Origin: Bryobacterales bacterium
GTDB lineage: Bacteria; Acidobacteriota; Terriglobia; Bryobacterales; Bryobacteraceae
NCBI GenBank assembly: GCA_026954325.1
Contig: JAIXKK010000113.1
Span: 1-38,132 of the forward strand
Direction: 5' to 3'
Length of the DNA stretch: 38,132 nucleotides
Position numbers and translations under genes: made by a program. Below the pieces are notes generated by a model. It was not told where the DNA came from and ran no database searches. It saw only the letters and a list, made by a program, of their open reading frames with translations. This document shows, piece after piece, positions 23,711 to 34,381 of the stretch. Positions within the stretch are counted from its first letter, which is position 1. Each line of letters begins with the position of its first letter.

Positions 23711-25723
23711 ATGCAGTTGCTCCTCGTCCTGTTCACCGCCGCGGTCTCCGCCGCAACGGCGCCGCTCGACGTGTCCGGTCTCCGCGACGGACCCGTCACC
23801 GTCCAATCCACCCCCGGGTCCGCCACCGTTCGGTGGTCGCATGACGGCCGCGCCTTCGATGCCGAATTCTCCCTCGACCCCGCCAAGCCCCTCATCACCG
23901 CCATCCGCGCCGGCGGCAAGTTGATCGTCGGCCGCGCCCAGCCCATCTACCGCTGCTCCACCGGAAAACGCCGCGGCGGCTGGGATCAGTTCTTCGACTT
24001 CCCTCCCAGCCACCCCGAAGGCATCCGCGGCTTCGAGGGCAACTTCCAACTGCGCGCCGCGCGCGCCCGCACCACCGGCGATCGCGTCGAAATGTACTTC
24101 GACGGCCTCGACATGGGCATCTTCCACGGCGGTATCGCCTACACCTTCTATCCCGAAAGCCGCCTCATCCTCCAGGAGGCGGTCATGAAGACCGAGGAAG
24201 CCGACACCGCCTACTTCTACAGCACCGGGCTCCGCATCACCGCCGATGCCGATCGCCGCCCCGGCCGCGCCATGGCCTCCGAAATCGCCTTCTACGACAC
24301 TGCCGGAACATTCCAGCGCGTCAACAGGGAAGGCTCCGAACGCCGGCCCGAAGCCGTCCGCTACCGCACCCTCGCCGCGCGTACCCCCCACGGAGCAATC
24401 GCTGTCTTCCCTCCTCCGCACCGCTACTTCATGCCCCGTGACTACACCACCAACATGGGCTACCTCTGGCACACGGAATGGCGCGGCGCCGTCTCCATCG
24501 GCATCCGCCAGTTGCCCGACGACAATTCCCCCTTCTATCCCTGGATGAACGCCCCGCCGGGCACGGAACAACGCATGGGCGTCTTCTATCTCACCGATGA
24601 CAGAGACCCCAAATCCGTCATCGACGATGTCGTCCGCTACACCCACGCCGACCGCTTCCCTACTCTCGACGGCTACAAAACCTTCGCCCCCCATTGGCAT
24701 CTTTCCTACACCGAACAGGCCATGGCCAATGGCTTCGATTGGACCCCGCCGTTCAAGCCAGTGATGAAGGCCATGGGTATCGACGCCGCCATGATCGACG
24801 ATTTCCATGGCGACCTCCATCCCCAGGACCTCACCGGTCTCCGCCTCCGGGAACTCGATGCCTACTACAAAGCCTGCAAGGCGCAATCCGAGCCGGAATT
24901 CCTGCTCATTCCCTCCGAGGAAGCCAACGTCTACCTCGGCGGCCATTGGATCCTCGTCTTCCCCAAACCCGTCCTCTGGCACATGAAGAGCATCCCGGGC
25001 CGCCCCTTCCGCGACTCCCACCCCAAATACGGAACAGTCTACAACGTCGGCGACGCAAAGCAGATGCTTGACCTCATCCGCCTTGAAAACGGCATCGCCT
25101 ACCAGTCCCATCCCCGCACCAAGGGCTCCACTGGCTACCCCGATAAGATTCGCGACACCGAACATTTCCGCGACCCCCGCTACATCGGCTTCGGCTGGAA
25201 AGCCATGAACTCCGATCTCTCCTCGCCCCGCCTCGGCGAGCGAACCCTCAAACTCGCCGATGACGCCGCCGGCTGGGGCCTCCGCAAAGTCATGCTCGGC
25301 GAGGTCGACGTCTTCCAAATCGATTCCACCCACGAACTCTACGGCCACATGAACGTCAACTACGTCCGCATCCCCAGGCTGCCCAACTGGGAAAACTACC
25401 CCCGGCTGCTCGACGCCGTCAAACGCGGCGATTTCTTCCTCTCCACCGGCGAAGTGCTCCTCCCCTCCGTCTCCCTCACCCCCGAAGGCGACAGCATCAC
25501 CGTGCAGGCTACGGTCCGCCACACCTTCCCCCTCCAATTCGCCGAAATCGTCTGGGGAGACGGCGCCGCCACCCGGCGCAAGATCATCCCGCTCGACACC
25601 ACCCGCGAATTCAAGACCAGACAGTATACTTGGAAGATAGTCGCCCCCGGTTGGAAATGGGCCCGTCTCGCGGTCTGGGATATTGCCGCCAACGGAGCCA
25701 TGATAAATCCGGTCTGGCGCTAA
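23711..25723 (+). CDS. Secreted protein with a PHP-like metal site, function unknown
   Basis: This 670-residue protein has a signal peptide (MQLLLVLFTAAVSA), an N-terminal beta-rich region to about 310, a central segment with clustered metal-type residues, and a C-terminal beta domain from about 570. The central segment holds HWH (328-330), DDFHGDLH (363-370), PSEEAN, GGHW, SHPRTKG and DSTHELYGH, an order that resembles the His/Asp/Glu set of PHP or CehA-type phosphoesterases. I do not recognise a characterised family. AGGAG lies 6 nt before the ATG. Between a PQQ dehydrogenase and a TonB receptor, it may process a ligand taken up by the latter. Confidence 0.7.
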   Translation: MQLLLVLFTAAVSAATAPLDVSGLRDGPVTVQSTPGSATVRWSHDGRAFDAEFSLDPAKPLITAIRAGGKLIVGRAQPIYRCSTGKRRGGWDQFFDFPPSHPEGIRGFEGNFQLRAARARTTGDRVEMYFDGLDMGIFHGGIAYTFYPESRLILQEAVMKTEEADTAYFYSTGLRITADADRRPGRAMASEIAFYDTAGTFQRVNREGSERRPEAVRYRTLAARTPHGAIAVFPPPHRYFMPRDYTTNMGYLWHTEWRGAVSIGIRQLPDDNSPFYPWMNAPPGTEQRMGVFYLTDDRDPKSVIDDVVRYTHADRFPTLDGYKTFAPHWHLSYTEQAMANGFDWTPPFKPVMKAMGIDAAMIDDFHGDLHPQDLTGLRLRELDAYYKACKAQSEPEFLLIPSEEANVYLGGHWILVFPKPVLWHMKSIPGRPFRDSHPKYGTVYNVGDAKQMLDLIRLENGIAYQSHPRTKGSTGYPDKIRDTEHFRDPRYIGFGWKAMNSDLSSPRLGERTLKLADDAAGWGLRKVMLGEVDVFQIDSTHELYGHMNVNYVRIPRLPNWENYPRLLDAVKRGDFFLSTGEVLLPSVSLTPEGDSITVQATVRHTFPLQFAEIVWGDGAATRRKIIPLDTTREFKTRQYTWKIVAPGWKWARLAVWDIAANGAMINPVWR

Positions 25724-25726
25724 TCC

Positions 25727-27508
25727 ATGCGCATCTTCCTCACGCTACTCCTCTACCCTCTTTCCCTGCCCGCGCAGCAAACCGCTTCGCCGGAACGGAA
25801 AGACAGCATCGTCGTCACCGGCAATTACGAGGCCCTGCCGCTCGATGAATCCGAGCGCAGCGTCTCCGTGATCCCCATCCGCGCCCAACCGCTGCTCTTC
25901 AATACTTTCATCGATGCCCTCCGCCTCGATCCTTCCGTCGACATCCGCCAGCGCGCCCCGGACGGCATTCAAGCCGACGTCTCCATCCGTGGGGGAACCT
26001 TCGGCCAGGCTCTCATCCTCCTCAACGGCCTTCGGATGAGCGACCCCCAAAGCGGCCACCACAACCTCGACCTCCCCGTTCCGCTCGAGAGCGTCGAACG
26101 CATCGAGGTCCTCCACGGCGCGGGCTCTTCACTCTACGGTTCCGATGCCGTCGGCGGCGTCATCAATCTCATCACCTCCCCGCCCGAAACCAGTGAAATC
26201 CGCCTCCAGACCGCCGCCGGCAACTTCGGCGTCAACCAGCAGCGCGCCGCCGCCACCGGAGTCCTCGGCAAACTCAGCCAGCAGCTTACTTTCTCCCGCG
26301 ATTTCTCCACCGGCTTCACCCCCAACCGCGATTACCGCAACCTTCTCTTCGGCTCCGCCACCCGCTGGCGCTCCGCCCTCGGAGCCACCGGCGTCGACCT
26401 CGGCTACTCCGACAAACCTTTCGGAGCCCAGGGATTCTACGGCAACTACCCCAGTTGGGAACGCACCAAAGGCTGGTTCGCCGGTCTCCGCCAGGAACTC
26501 GGCGAACACACCGAAGCCTCCTTCTCCTACCGCCGCCACACCGATTTATTCGTCCTCTTCCGCGACAACCCGCCGCGCTACACCAATCGCCACCTGGCCG
26601 AATCCTGGACTGCCAGCCTCCGCCGCCGCAACTCGCTTTCCAACAACATCGCCATCCATTACGGCGTCGAAGGCTTCGGCGACTCCATCGTCTCCAACAA
26701 CCTCGGCTCGCATAGCCGCGCCCGCGGAGCCGCCTACCTCTCCCTCGACGCCCGCGTCCTCCAGCGCTGGTCCCTCACCGCCGCCATCCGTAACGAAATC
26801 TACCGCGGCCTCCCCGGCGAATGGAGCCCCACCTTCGGCATCGGCTATTGGGCATCCTACAAGTGGAAACTCCGCGCCGGAGCCGGTCGCGCCTTCCGCC
26901 TCCCCTCCTACACCGACCTCTACTACAGCGACCCCGCCAACCGCGGCAACCCGTTCCTCCGCCCCGAACACGCCTGGAGCTACGAAGGCGGCGTCGATTT
27001 CCACCCCACCCCTGATTGGCGCCTCCAGACCACCGTCTTCCACCGCCGCGACACCAACGGCATCGACTATATCCGTCCCACGGGCGCCGCCATCTGGGAT
27101 GCCGTCAACGTCCAGCGTCTCCGCTTCACCGGCATCGAGACAAGCGCCTCCCGCCGCTGGAAGCGCTCCATCTTCGACTGGACCTACACCGGCATGCACG
27201 GAGACGCCTCCCCCCTCGCCGGCCTCCAATCCAAATACGCCTTCAACTACCTCACTCACTCCGGCCTCTTCGGCTGGACCGGACAACTGCCCGCCCGCAT
27301 CACCGCCCGCACCCGCATCGGAGCCGCCGAACGCCGCGCCTATAAAGCCTACCCCGCCTGGGACGCCTCCCTCGCCGCGGCTATCAGGAACCTCCACCCC
27401 TACATCCAGTTCACCAACCTCACCAACCTCACCGAAGACATCCCCGGCGTCGCCAACCCCGGCCGCGCCGTCATCGGTGGAATCGAGTGGGTGTGGCGCG
27501 GCCGGTAG
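25727..27508 (+). CDS. TonB-dependent outer-membrane receptor, BtuB-like
   Basis: This 593-residue receptor has a signal peptide, a TonB box (DSIVVTG, 26-32), a plug domain (about 40-150; DVSIRGGTFGQALILLNGLRM and RIEVLHGAGSSLYGSDAVGG) and a barrel of about 22 strands ending in GGIEWVWRGR rather than the usual terminal aromatic. It takes up a scarce ligand using TonB energy; in this operon a metal chelate or lanthanophore, or PQQ itself, is an attractive but unproven possibility. It begins 3 nt after the PHP-like gene and closes the four-gene operon. Confidence 0.92.
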   Translation: MRIFLTLLLYPLSLPAQQTASPERKDSIVVTGNYEALPLDESERSVSVIPIRAQPLLFNTFIDALRLDPSVDIRQRAPDGIQADVSIRGGTFGQALILLNGLRMSDPQSGHHNLDLPVPLESVERIEVLHGAGSSLYGSDAVGGVINLITSPPETSEIRLQTAAGNFGVNQQRAAATGVLGKLSQQLTFSRDFSTGFTPNRDYRNLLFGSATRWRSALGATGVDLGYSDKPFGAQGFYGNYPSWERTKGWFAGLRQELGEHTEASFSYRRHTDLFVLFRDNPPRYTNRHLAESWTASLRRRNSLSNNIAIHYGVEGFGDSIVSNNLGSHSRARGAAYLSLDARVLQRWSLTAAIRNEIYRGLPGEWSPTFGIGYWASYKWKLRAGAGRAFRLPSYTDLYYSDPANRGNPFLRPEHAWSYEGGVDFHPTPDWRLQTTVFHRRDTNGIDYIRPTGAAIWDAVNVQRLRFTGIETSASRRWKRSIFDWTYTGMHGDASPLAGLQSKYAFNYLTHSGLFGWTGQLPARITARTRIGAAERRAYKAYPAWDASLAAAIRNLHPYIQFTNLTNLTEDIPGVANPGRAVIGGIEWVWRGR

Positions 27509-27740
27509 ACCACACGGCGCCGCATGATGCATCGGACCGAATACGTCCCCCACAGCCGCGCATCAGAAAAAACTCTGCGATGTCCGCGCCTCTGCGCGAG
27601 CCTTCTTCCTCGCAAGAGCACGACGCCATCATGAGCCTGTGCGCGCCGTCTGAAGTTCACTCGTCAGGGAGGAATATGGCGTTCATCCATCTTTTTCCGG
27701 GCGTGAGACAATATGCTGAACGGCCGATGAGGAACACAGC

Positions 27741-28154
27741 ATGAGAAGACGTGCGGCAAATCCAGCTTGGCTTTTCCCTGAGTTGTCGACGGGGCCTGAA
27801 AATCCTTGGATCACGGCGTCATCCAGGCGGCAGGAGGGTTCTCCCGAGCACTCCGGGCTCACCACGCTCGAGTTGTGCGCCGGAGCCGGCGGTCAAGCCA
27901 TTGGACTGGAGCAGGCTGGTTTTGAACACACGGGACTTATCGAGATTGACAGGCACGCCTGCGCCACCCTTCGGTTGAACCGCCCAGGCTGGAATGTCGT
28001 GGAACAGGACTTGAACGCCTTCGACGGTTCGCAATTCAAAGGTGTCGACCTGATATCAGGCGGCTTGCCATGCCCGCCATTTTCCGTGGCAGGCAACCAG
28101 CTTGGGTGGAACGACGAGCGGAACCTTTTCCCGGCCATGATCCGCCTCGTTTAA
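27741..28154 (+). pseudogene. C5 DNA cytosine methyltransferase, N-terminal fragment
   Basis: This 137-residue frame contains the start of a Dcm-type enzyme: SAM-binding motif I LELCAGAGGQAIGLEQAGF and the catalytic Cys motif IV GGLPCPPFS with the following NQLGWNDERNLFP. It stops at AMIRLV, just before the ENV motif, so the target-recognition region and motifs VI-X of the usual 350-420 residues are absent. GAGGA precedes the ATG at 7 nt. The frame immediately downstream encodes the HNH protein in another register, indicating a deletion around 28140-28160. Certainly inactive as a methyltransferase. Confidence 0.88.
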
Positions 28155-28191
28155 TGACAGAAGTGATCTGAAGCCCGGACAGTATCTCCTC

Positions 28192-28530
28192 TTGGATGCA
28201 ACACCGATCCCGGCATTCGAGCGCGGCATCTCAAAAGAAATCAGAGCGTACGTCCTGGACCGCAACGGCTTCATCTGCCAGATGTGTGGCGCCGTCGCCG
28301 GTGAACCGCATCCCGCTGACCCATCTCGAAGGACCCGGTTGCACATTGGCCATATTGTGGACAAGTCAATGGGAGGCAGCGATGAAGCGTCCAACCTGAA
28401 GGCAGTGTGCTCCGTGTGCAATGAAGGCGCCCGGAATTTAACCCTGGACCGCCCATCCGTGCAGAAACTCTTGATTCCGGCGCAAGCCGCGAAGATCACT
28501 GCAAGATTGGAGAGACGGAAGCCTGGATAA
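28192..28530 (+). CDS. HNH endonuclease, probably N-terminally truncated
   Basis: This 112-residue protein has the HNH beta-beta-alpha-metal fold with structural zinc cysteines: CQMCG, then HIGHIVDKSMGG (catalytic His region), SNLKAVCSVCNEG and a basic C-terminus. The only usable start is the TTG at 28192, but the same frame is open upstream and reads SDLKPGQYLLLDATPIPAF, similar to the N-termini of HNH proteins that sit next to C5 methyltransferases. The original start was therefore probably lost with the methyltransferase C-terminus. It lies between a methyltransferase fragment and vsr, as in a small restriction-modification locus. Confidence 0.75.
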   Translation: MDATPIPAFERGISKEIRAYVLDRNGFICQMCGAVAGEPHPADPSRRTRLHIGHIVDKSMGGSDEASNLKAVCSVCNEGARNLTLDRPSVQKLLIPAQAAKITARLERRKPG

Positions 28531-28558
28531 GCTTACGCCCGAACGCCGCTCGGCAAAC

Positions 28559-28930
28559 ATGCGCCGGATTCGGAGCCACGACACCTCTCCGGAAATGGCC
28601 GTGCGCCGGGCCGTCTATTCGATGGGCTACCGCTACCGCCTTCACGTCTCCACGCTCCCAGGAAAGCCGGATATCGTGCTTCCGCGATTGATGAAGATTA
28701 TCCAAGTCCATGGCTGCTTTTGGCGCCAACATTCCGGATGCATCGACTCTCACATTCCAAAGTCCCGCATTCCGTACTGGAAGCCGAAACTCGAGCGGAA
28801 CCACCAACGCGATGCGGAGAACAGGCGGAAGCTGAGAAATCTCGTCTGGAAGGTCTGCATCGTGTGGGAATGCCAGGCCAAGGCCACCTCGAAGTTGTTC
28901 AAGCGCCTTGCGCGATTTCTCCGAGTCTGA
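28559..28930 (+). CDS. vsr: Very short patch repair endonuclease, degraded
   Basis: Vsr nicks next to T:G mismatches that arise from deamination of 5-methylcytosine. From the ATG at 28559 the protein has 123 residues, with MRRIRSHDTSPEM, the metal Asp in GKPDIVLP (Asp38) and the zinc region VHGCFWRQHSGC. The same frame continues upstream as DKLTPERRSAN, the normal Vsr N-terminus, but has no ATG, GTG or TTG there, so the natural start was lost or is unusual. In the zinc/catalytic segment the His normally found after CFW, equivalent to E. coli His69, is Arg56. Together with the broken methyltransferase this suggests relaxed selection. Confidence 0.85.
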   Translation: MRRIRSHDTSPEMAVRRAVYSMGYRYRLHVSTLPGKPDIVLPRLMKIIQVHGCFWRQHSGCIDSHIPKSRIPYWKPKLERNHQRDAENRRKLRNLVWKVCIVWECQAKATSKLFKRLARFLRV

Positions 28931-29002
28931 CCCGGTTTCCGATTCTTCCCGAAACACACATCTCCGCACGAAAAAATCCGTGCATCTCTCCCAGCCATGC
29001 GT

Positions 29003-29008
29003 TATACT
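29003..29008 (+). promoter_or_regulatory. Possible -10 element of the tRNA-tuf cluster
   Basis: TATACT lies 41 nt upstream of tRNA-Tyr. No recognisable -35 is seen, so only the -10 is offered. Confidence 0.35.
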
Positions 29009-29049
29009 CAAGAGTTCGTGCCTCCACGCCAGTGCGTAGGTGCGCCCGT

Positions 29050-29138
29050 GGACAGGTGGCCGAGTGGTTAATGGCAGCAGACTGTAAATCTGCCGCTCCT
29101 TGCGAGCTACGGAGGTTCGAATCCTCCCCTGTCCACCA
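29050..29138 (+). tRNA. tRNA-Tyr (GTA)
   Basis: The acceptor stem GGACAGG pairs with CCTGTCC, followed by discriminator A and an encoded CCA. The anticodon arm GCAGA-CTGTAAA-TCTGC gives anticodon GTA. A long variable arm, typical of bacterial tRNA-Tyr, and the T-loop TTCGAAT are present. It opens the tRNA-Tyr, tRNA-Thr, tuf, tRNA-Trp cluster. Confidence 0.96.
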
Positions 29139-29168
29139 GTTGGTTTTGCGTTAGTATTAGGTTTACGG

Positions 29169-29244
<76 letters not shown>

Positions 29245-29331
29245 GCGAAAATCCCGCCATCCGTTTTCAGGAAACAATCCGGCCGGAGAGCGAACATGTT
29301 CGGAAGGCGATAAGCCGCAGGAAGACTTTAC

Positions 29332-30519
<1,188 letters not shown>

Positions 30520-30535
30520 TCTGTCCCTGAATCCT

Positions 30536-30559
30536 GTACAATTAGGGATGTACGTTTTT
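30536..30559 (+). terminator. Weak hairpin with T-run after tuf
   Basis: GTACA (30536-30540) pairs with TGTAC (30549-30553), followed by GTTTTT. The stem is only 5-6 bp. TACAAT at 30537-30542 could instead be the -10 of tRNA-Trp, so the site is ambiguous. Confidence 0.3.
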
Positions 30560-30567
30560 AGTTACGC

Positions 30568-30642
30568 AGGGGCGTAGGTTTAACGGTAGACCAGCGGTCT
30601 CCAAAACCGCCTGTGGGGGTTCGAATCCCTCCGCCCCTGCCA
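30568..30642 (+). tRNA. tRNA-Trp (CCA)
   Basis: The acceptor AGGGGCG pairs with CGCCCCT, with discriminator G and encoded CCA. The anticodon arm GCGGT-CTCCAAA-ACCGC gives anticodon CCA. It lies between tuf and secE, as in many bacteria. Confidence 0.96.
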
Positions 30643-30692
30643 GTGGCCTCTCTATTCCTCATCCGGGAATCCGGCTGAAAAGTCTCATTACG

Positions 30693-30968
30693 ATGTCCAA
30701 AAAGTTGGTTGTGGCAATGGAAAGCGAAACTCGGTTGGAAAAGGCGCAGTTCGGCCAGAGCGTCTCTGGTTTGCCCGCGCGGATCAAGAACTACGTTGAC
30801 GACCTGCGGTCCGAGATGCGCCGCGTCACTTGGCCCTCTTGGAAGCAGGTGCGCGCCACGACTGTTGTCGTCATTGTCGCGGTCTTTGCCTTCGCGGCGT
30901 TCTTCTTCGTCGTCGATCTGGCCATCACCCGGCTCATCACCAAAATCTTCGATACCTTTACCAAGTAA
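30693..30968 (+). CDS. secE: Preprotein translocase subunit SecE
   Basis: This 91-residue protein clamps the SecY channel. The cytosolic amphipathic helix and family motif [14 protein letters not shown] (about 40-53) precede one TM helix ([17 protein letters not shown]). This is the single-TM short form. A second ATG at residue 9 (MESETRLEK) is a possible start; neither has a clear Shine-Dalgarno. It is followed 14 nt later by nusG, as expected. Confidence 0.95.
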   Translation: MSKKLVVAMESETRLEKAQFGQSVSGLPARIKNYVDDLRSEMRRVTWPSWKQVRATTVVVIVAVFAFAAFFFVVDLAITRLITKIFDTFTK

Positions 30969-30982
30969 GGCGGTCACGGGCT

Positions 30983-31618
30983 ATGTCGGACGAAACCGAT
31001 CTCGAACAGGACGGCGCGGTGGATTCCACCGAAGAACACATCGAACAACCTGAAGAGGCTGCTGCCCCTGCTCTCGAGTTCGAGGATGAAACCAAAAAGT
31101 GGTACATCATCCACTCCTACTCCGGCTTCGAACAGAAAGTCGCCGATTCGCTCCGCGGCCGCGCCGAAGCCTTCGGCTTCTCCCACAAAATCGGCCAGAT
31201 CCTCATCCCCACCGAAGAGGTCGTCGAACTCCGCGGCGGCAAAAAGGTCACCAGCAAACGCCTCCTCTACCCCGGCTATGTCCTCGTTCAGATGGATATG
31301 GATGACCAACTCTGGCACGAAATCAAGAACACTCCCCGCGTCACCGGTTTCGTCGGTGGCGGCAATACGCCCGTCCCCCTCACCCCCGAGGAAGTCCACC
31401 AGATCCTCTACCGCCAGGCCAGCTCCGCCGAGCGTCCCAGACCTAAACTTAACTTCGAAAAAGGCGAAACCGTCCGCATCATCGACGGCCCCTTCGCCAA
31501 CTTCTCCGGCAAAGTGGACGAAGTCAATACCGAGCGCAGCACCCTGCGCGTCCTCGTCACCATCTTCGGCCGCGCCACTCCCGTCGAGCTCGAGTTTCTG
31601 CAAGTCGAAAAGATCTGA
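30983..31618 (+). CDS. nusG: Transcription termination/antitermination factor NusG
   Basis: This 211-residue protein has an acidic N-terminal extension of about 35 residues, then the NGN domain ([16 protein letters not shown] to TGFVGGG) and the KOW domain near the C-terminus ([21 protein letters not shown]). NusG binds RNA polymerase and links it to Rho and the ribosome. The frame is open upstream to 30830 inside secE; ATG 30983 is the first sensible start. It stands 24 nt before rplK. Confidence 0.98.
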   Translation: MSDETDLEQDGAVDSTEEHIEQPEEAAAPALEFEDETKKWYIIHSYSGFEQKVADSLRGRAEAFGFSHKIGQILIPTEEVVELRGGKKVTSKRLLYPGYVLVQMDMDDQLWHEIKNTPRVTGFVGGGNTPVPLTPEEVHQILYRQASSAERPRPKLNFEKGETVRIIDGPFANFSGKVDEVNTERSTLRVLVTIFGRATPVELEFLQVEKI

Positions 31619-31642
31619 GTTTATTTGTTTTAAGGAATTGTC

Positions 31643-32071
31643 ATGGCTAAGAAAGTCACCGCCCAGGTAAAGTTGCAAATCCCGGCTGGAAAGGCCACCC
31701 CCGCGCCGCCCGTCGGCACCGCCCTCGGCCCTCAAGGCGTCAACATCATGGAGTTCTGCAAGGCCTTCAACGCGAAGACCTCCGCCAAGGACCAGGAAGG
31801 CCTGATCATCCCGGTCGTCATCACCATCTTCTCGGACCGCACCTTTACCTTCATCACCAAAACACCGCCCGTTCCCGTGCTCATCAAACGCGCCGTGAAT
31901 CTGGCCAAGGGTTCCCCCGAGCCGAACAAGAATAAGGTCGGCAAGATCACCGAAAAGCAGGTCGAAGAGATCGCCAAACTCAAGATGCCCGACCTCAATT
32001 GTTTCGATGTCGCCGCCGCCGTTCGCTCCGTCAAGGGAACCGCCCGCTCCATGGGCGTCGACGTCATCTAG
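31643..32071 (+). CDS. rplK: 50S ribosomal protein L11
   Basis: This 142-residue protein is full length. The signature region includes [35 protein letters not shown] and the C-terminal RNA-binding domain ending [12 protein letters not shown]11 forms the GTPase-associated centre with 23S rRNA. AGGAA lies 6 nt before the ATG. In most bacteria rplA follows immediately, but here a hydrolase pseudogene follows after 25 nt. Confidence 0.98.
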   Translation: MAKKVTAQVKLQIPAGKATPAPPVGTALGPQGVNIMEFCKAFNAKTSAKDQEGLIIPVVITIFSDRTFTFITKTPPVPVLIKRAVNLAKGSPEPNKNKVGKITEKQVEEIAKLKMPDLNCFDVAAAVRSVKGTARSMGVDVI

Positions 32072-32096
32072 CCCCTCCGCGCGCGTCGCGCCTGGG

Positions 32097-34380
32097 ATGC
32101 TACGCTGGACTTTGCGTCCCTCCCGTAGTCTGAATCTCTGGACACCTGTTCTACTGCTCGCCGTGGCCATCCCCGCGTCGGCTCGGGACAATGAGCTGTG
32201 CCGCAAGATTCAAACCATGGTTGAAAACACGCGCAACCAGCTTGCCATCCCGCTCATCACCGTGGCCCTGGTCGACGGCCCGCGCACTGTCTTTACCGTT
32301 ATTTCCGGCGCAGCGGACTCCGAAACCCTCTACCGCGCCGGGTCGTTGTCGAACCTACTAACCGCCATCGCCGTGATGCAGCAGGTGGAAAAGGCGTCTC
32401 GATCTCGACAAGCCGATCTCCCAATATCTTCCTGACTTCCACCCCCATAACCCCTTCTCCAAACCCATCACCCTTCGGCACCTTCTCTCTCACCGCTCCG
32501 GCCTCGTGCGCGAGCCTCCCCTCGGCCATTACTTCGACCCTTCCTACCACTCCCTTGCCGCCACCGTCCGCGGCCTGAATCAATCCGAACTCGTCTACGA
32601 ACCCGGCCGCCATACCAAGTATTCAAACGCCGGCATCGCCGCCGCCGGCCGCGTCCTCGAGTATGTCACCGGCGTTCCCTTCGCCCGCCTCATTCACGAC
32701 TCCGTCCTCGTTCCCTTGGGGATGAACCACAGCGCTTTCATCCTCCCGGCTGATATGGCCCCGCGCCTTGCCAGGGCGTTCCTCTGGACCTACGATGGCC
32801 GCCGGTTCGATGCCCCGCTTTTCGATCCCGGCGTTGCCCCCGCCGGCAGTCTCTATACCACTCCGGCCGACCTCGCCCTCTTCCTCTCCGCCCTCTTCCG
32901 CGACGGCGCCCCCCTGCTTTCTCCCGCCGCACTCCACAAAATGTACGATTCCCAATCCGGTGGCGGCTACGGTCTTGGCTTTGCCCTCGGCAAACTCGAC
33001 GGCCTCCGCGCCGTCTCTCTCGACGGAGCCACCTACGGATTCTCCACCGCTCTGCTCGCCATACCCGGCGGCAAACTCGGGGCCGTTGTCATCGCCGGCC
33101 TCAATGGCGTCAACCCCGTCACCTCGCGAATCTCCCGGCTTGCCCTCCATTGGATGCTCCAGGCCCGCCGTGGCCTTCCCCTCGATGATCCGCCCCAAAC
33201 CACCGCTCTCACCCCCGAGGAGGCTTCCTCCTATGCCGGACTCTACGGCGAGGGCGAGCAGGCCATCGAACTCATCGCCCGCGCCCAGCATCTCTACCTC
33301 ACTCCCCTTCGCGGCGGTCCTACGCAGGAATTGCGCGCGGGCGCGGAAAACGACCTCATTACCGACGGCCGGCTTGGCTACGGACTCCGCCTCATCCCCC
33401 GCCCTGACGCCCTCCAGGACGGGCCCGCCCTCCTCACTCGCCGCCCCAACCTTCGCCCCGCTCCCTGCTCCCCGCAATGGAGCCCCTACCTCGGCGAGTA
33501 CGGATGGGACCATGACATCCTTTATGTGCTCGAGAGAGGGGGGAAACTCACAGTACTCATTGAGTGGTACCATTACTATCCATTGGAAGCAGTGAGTCCA
33601 GGCGTGTTTCGTTTCCCCGGTTGGGGGCTGTACGACGGTGAAACGTTGACCTTCACCTCGCAAGGCGCCGTCGTCGGGGGAGTCCTCTTTCCCAAGCGCT
33701 TCTCGCCCGGCGAAAACGGCTATTACCGAATCACACCCGTCAAACCCGTCGAAGCGCTTCGCGAAGCCGCCCTCTCTGCCGCGCCGCCCCCGGAAAAAGG
33801 CCCCTTCCGCCCTCCGGAACTCATCGAACTCCGCACGCTCGATCGCACCATCAAACTCGACATCCGCTACGCTAACTCCACCAACTTTCTCGGAGTCCCG
33901 CTCTACACGCAAGCCCGCGCTTTCCTTCAGCGCCCTGCCGCCGAAGCCCTGCTCCGCGCCCACCGTGAACTCTCCAAACTCGGCCTCGGGGTCCTCATCC
34001 ACGACGCCTACCGGCCCTGGCACGTCACCAAGATCTTCTGGGACGCTACTCCCGAAGACAAGCATATCTTCGTCGCCGACCCCTCCAAGGGCTCCCGTCA
34101 TAACCGCGGATGCGCCGTCGACCTCACTCTCTACGGCCTCAAGACAGGCAAGCCGCTCCAGATGACGGGCGGATATGATGAAATGTCAGAGCGTTCCTAT
34201 CCGGACTATCCGGGGGGCACGTCTCTGGCTCGCTGGAACCGTGAACTTCTGCGCCGTGCCATGGAAGCCCAGGGCTTTCGTGTCTACGATGCGGAATGGT
34301 GGCATTTCGACTATAAAGACTCTGAAAAGTACGGAATTCAAAACATAAAATTTGAATCATTGTCCAAGGGGATTAACTAG
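32097..34380 (+). pseudogene. Frameshifted beta-lactamase-family serine hydrolase fused to a VanX-like D,D-dipeptidase
   Basis: The first frame (from ATG 32097) gives a signal peptide and the start of a class C-type serine hydrolase; the expected SxxK reads GSLSNLL, so the Lys is Asn. At about 32394-32397 the frame is lost: the register three phases on continues with LDLDKPISQYLPDFHPHN, the normal follow-up, and stays open to 34380. One extra or two missing bases explain this. The second part has the YxN motif (YSNAG, near 32617), a beta domain, and from about 33811 an M15D domain with SRHNRGCAVDL and EWWHFDY, the zinc and catalytic motifs of VanX-type D-Ala-D-Ala dipeptidases. Periplasmic cell-wall hydrolysis is implied. 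A sequencing error or recoding is not excluded. Confidence 0.8.
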
Positions 34381-34381
34381 T

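Noticed and set aside
23261..25537. Open frame of 758 codons on the minus strand opposite the PHP-like gene
   Set aside because: Same mirror effect; the plus-strand gene has a signal peptide, a Shine-Dalgarno and operon spacing.
30520..30692. rpmG (L33) between tuf and secE
   Set aside because: Only tRNA-Trp fits in this interval; no L33 coding sequence is seen.
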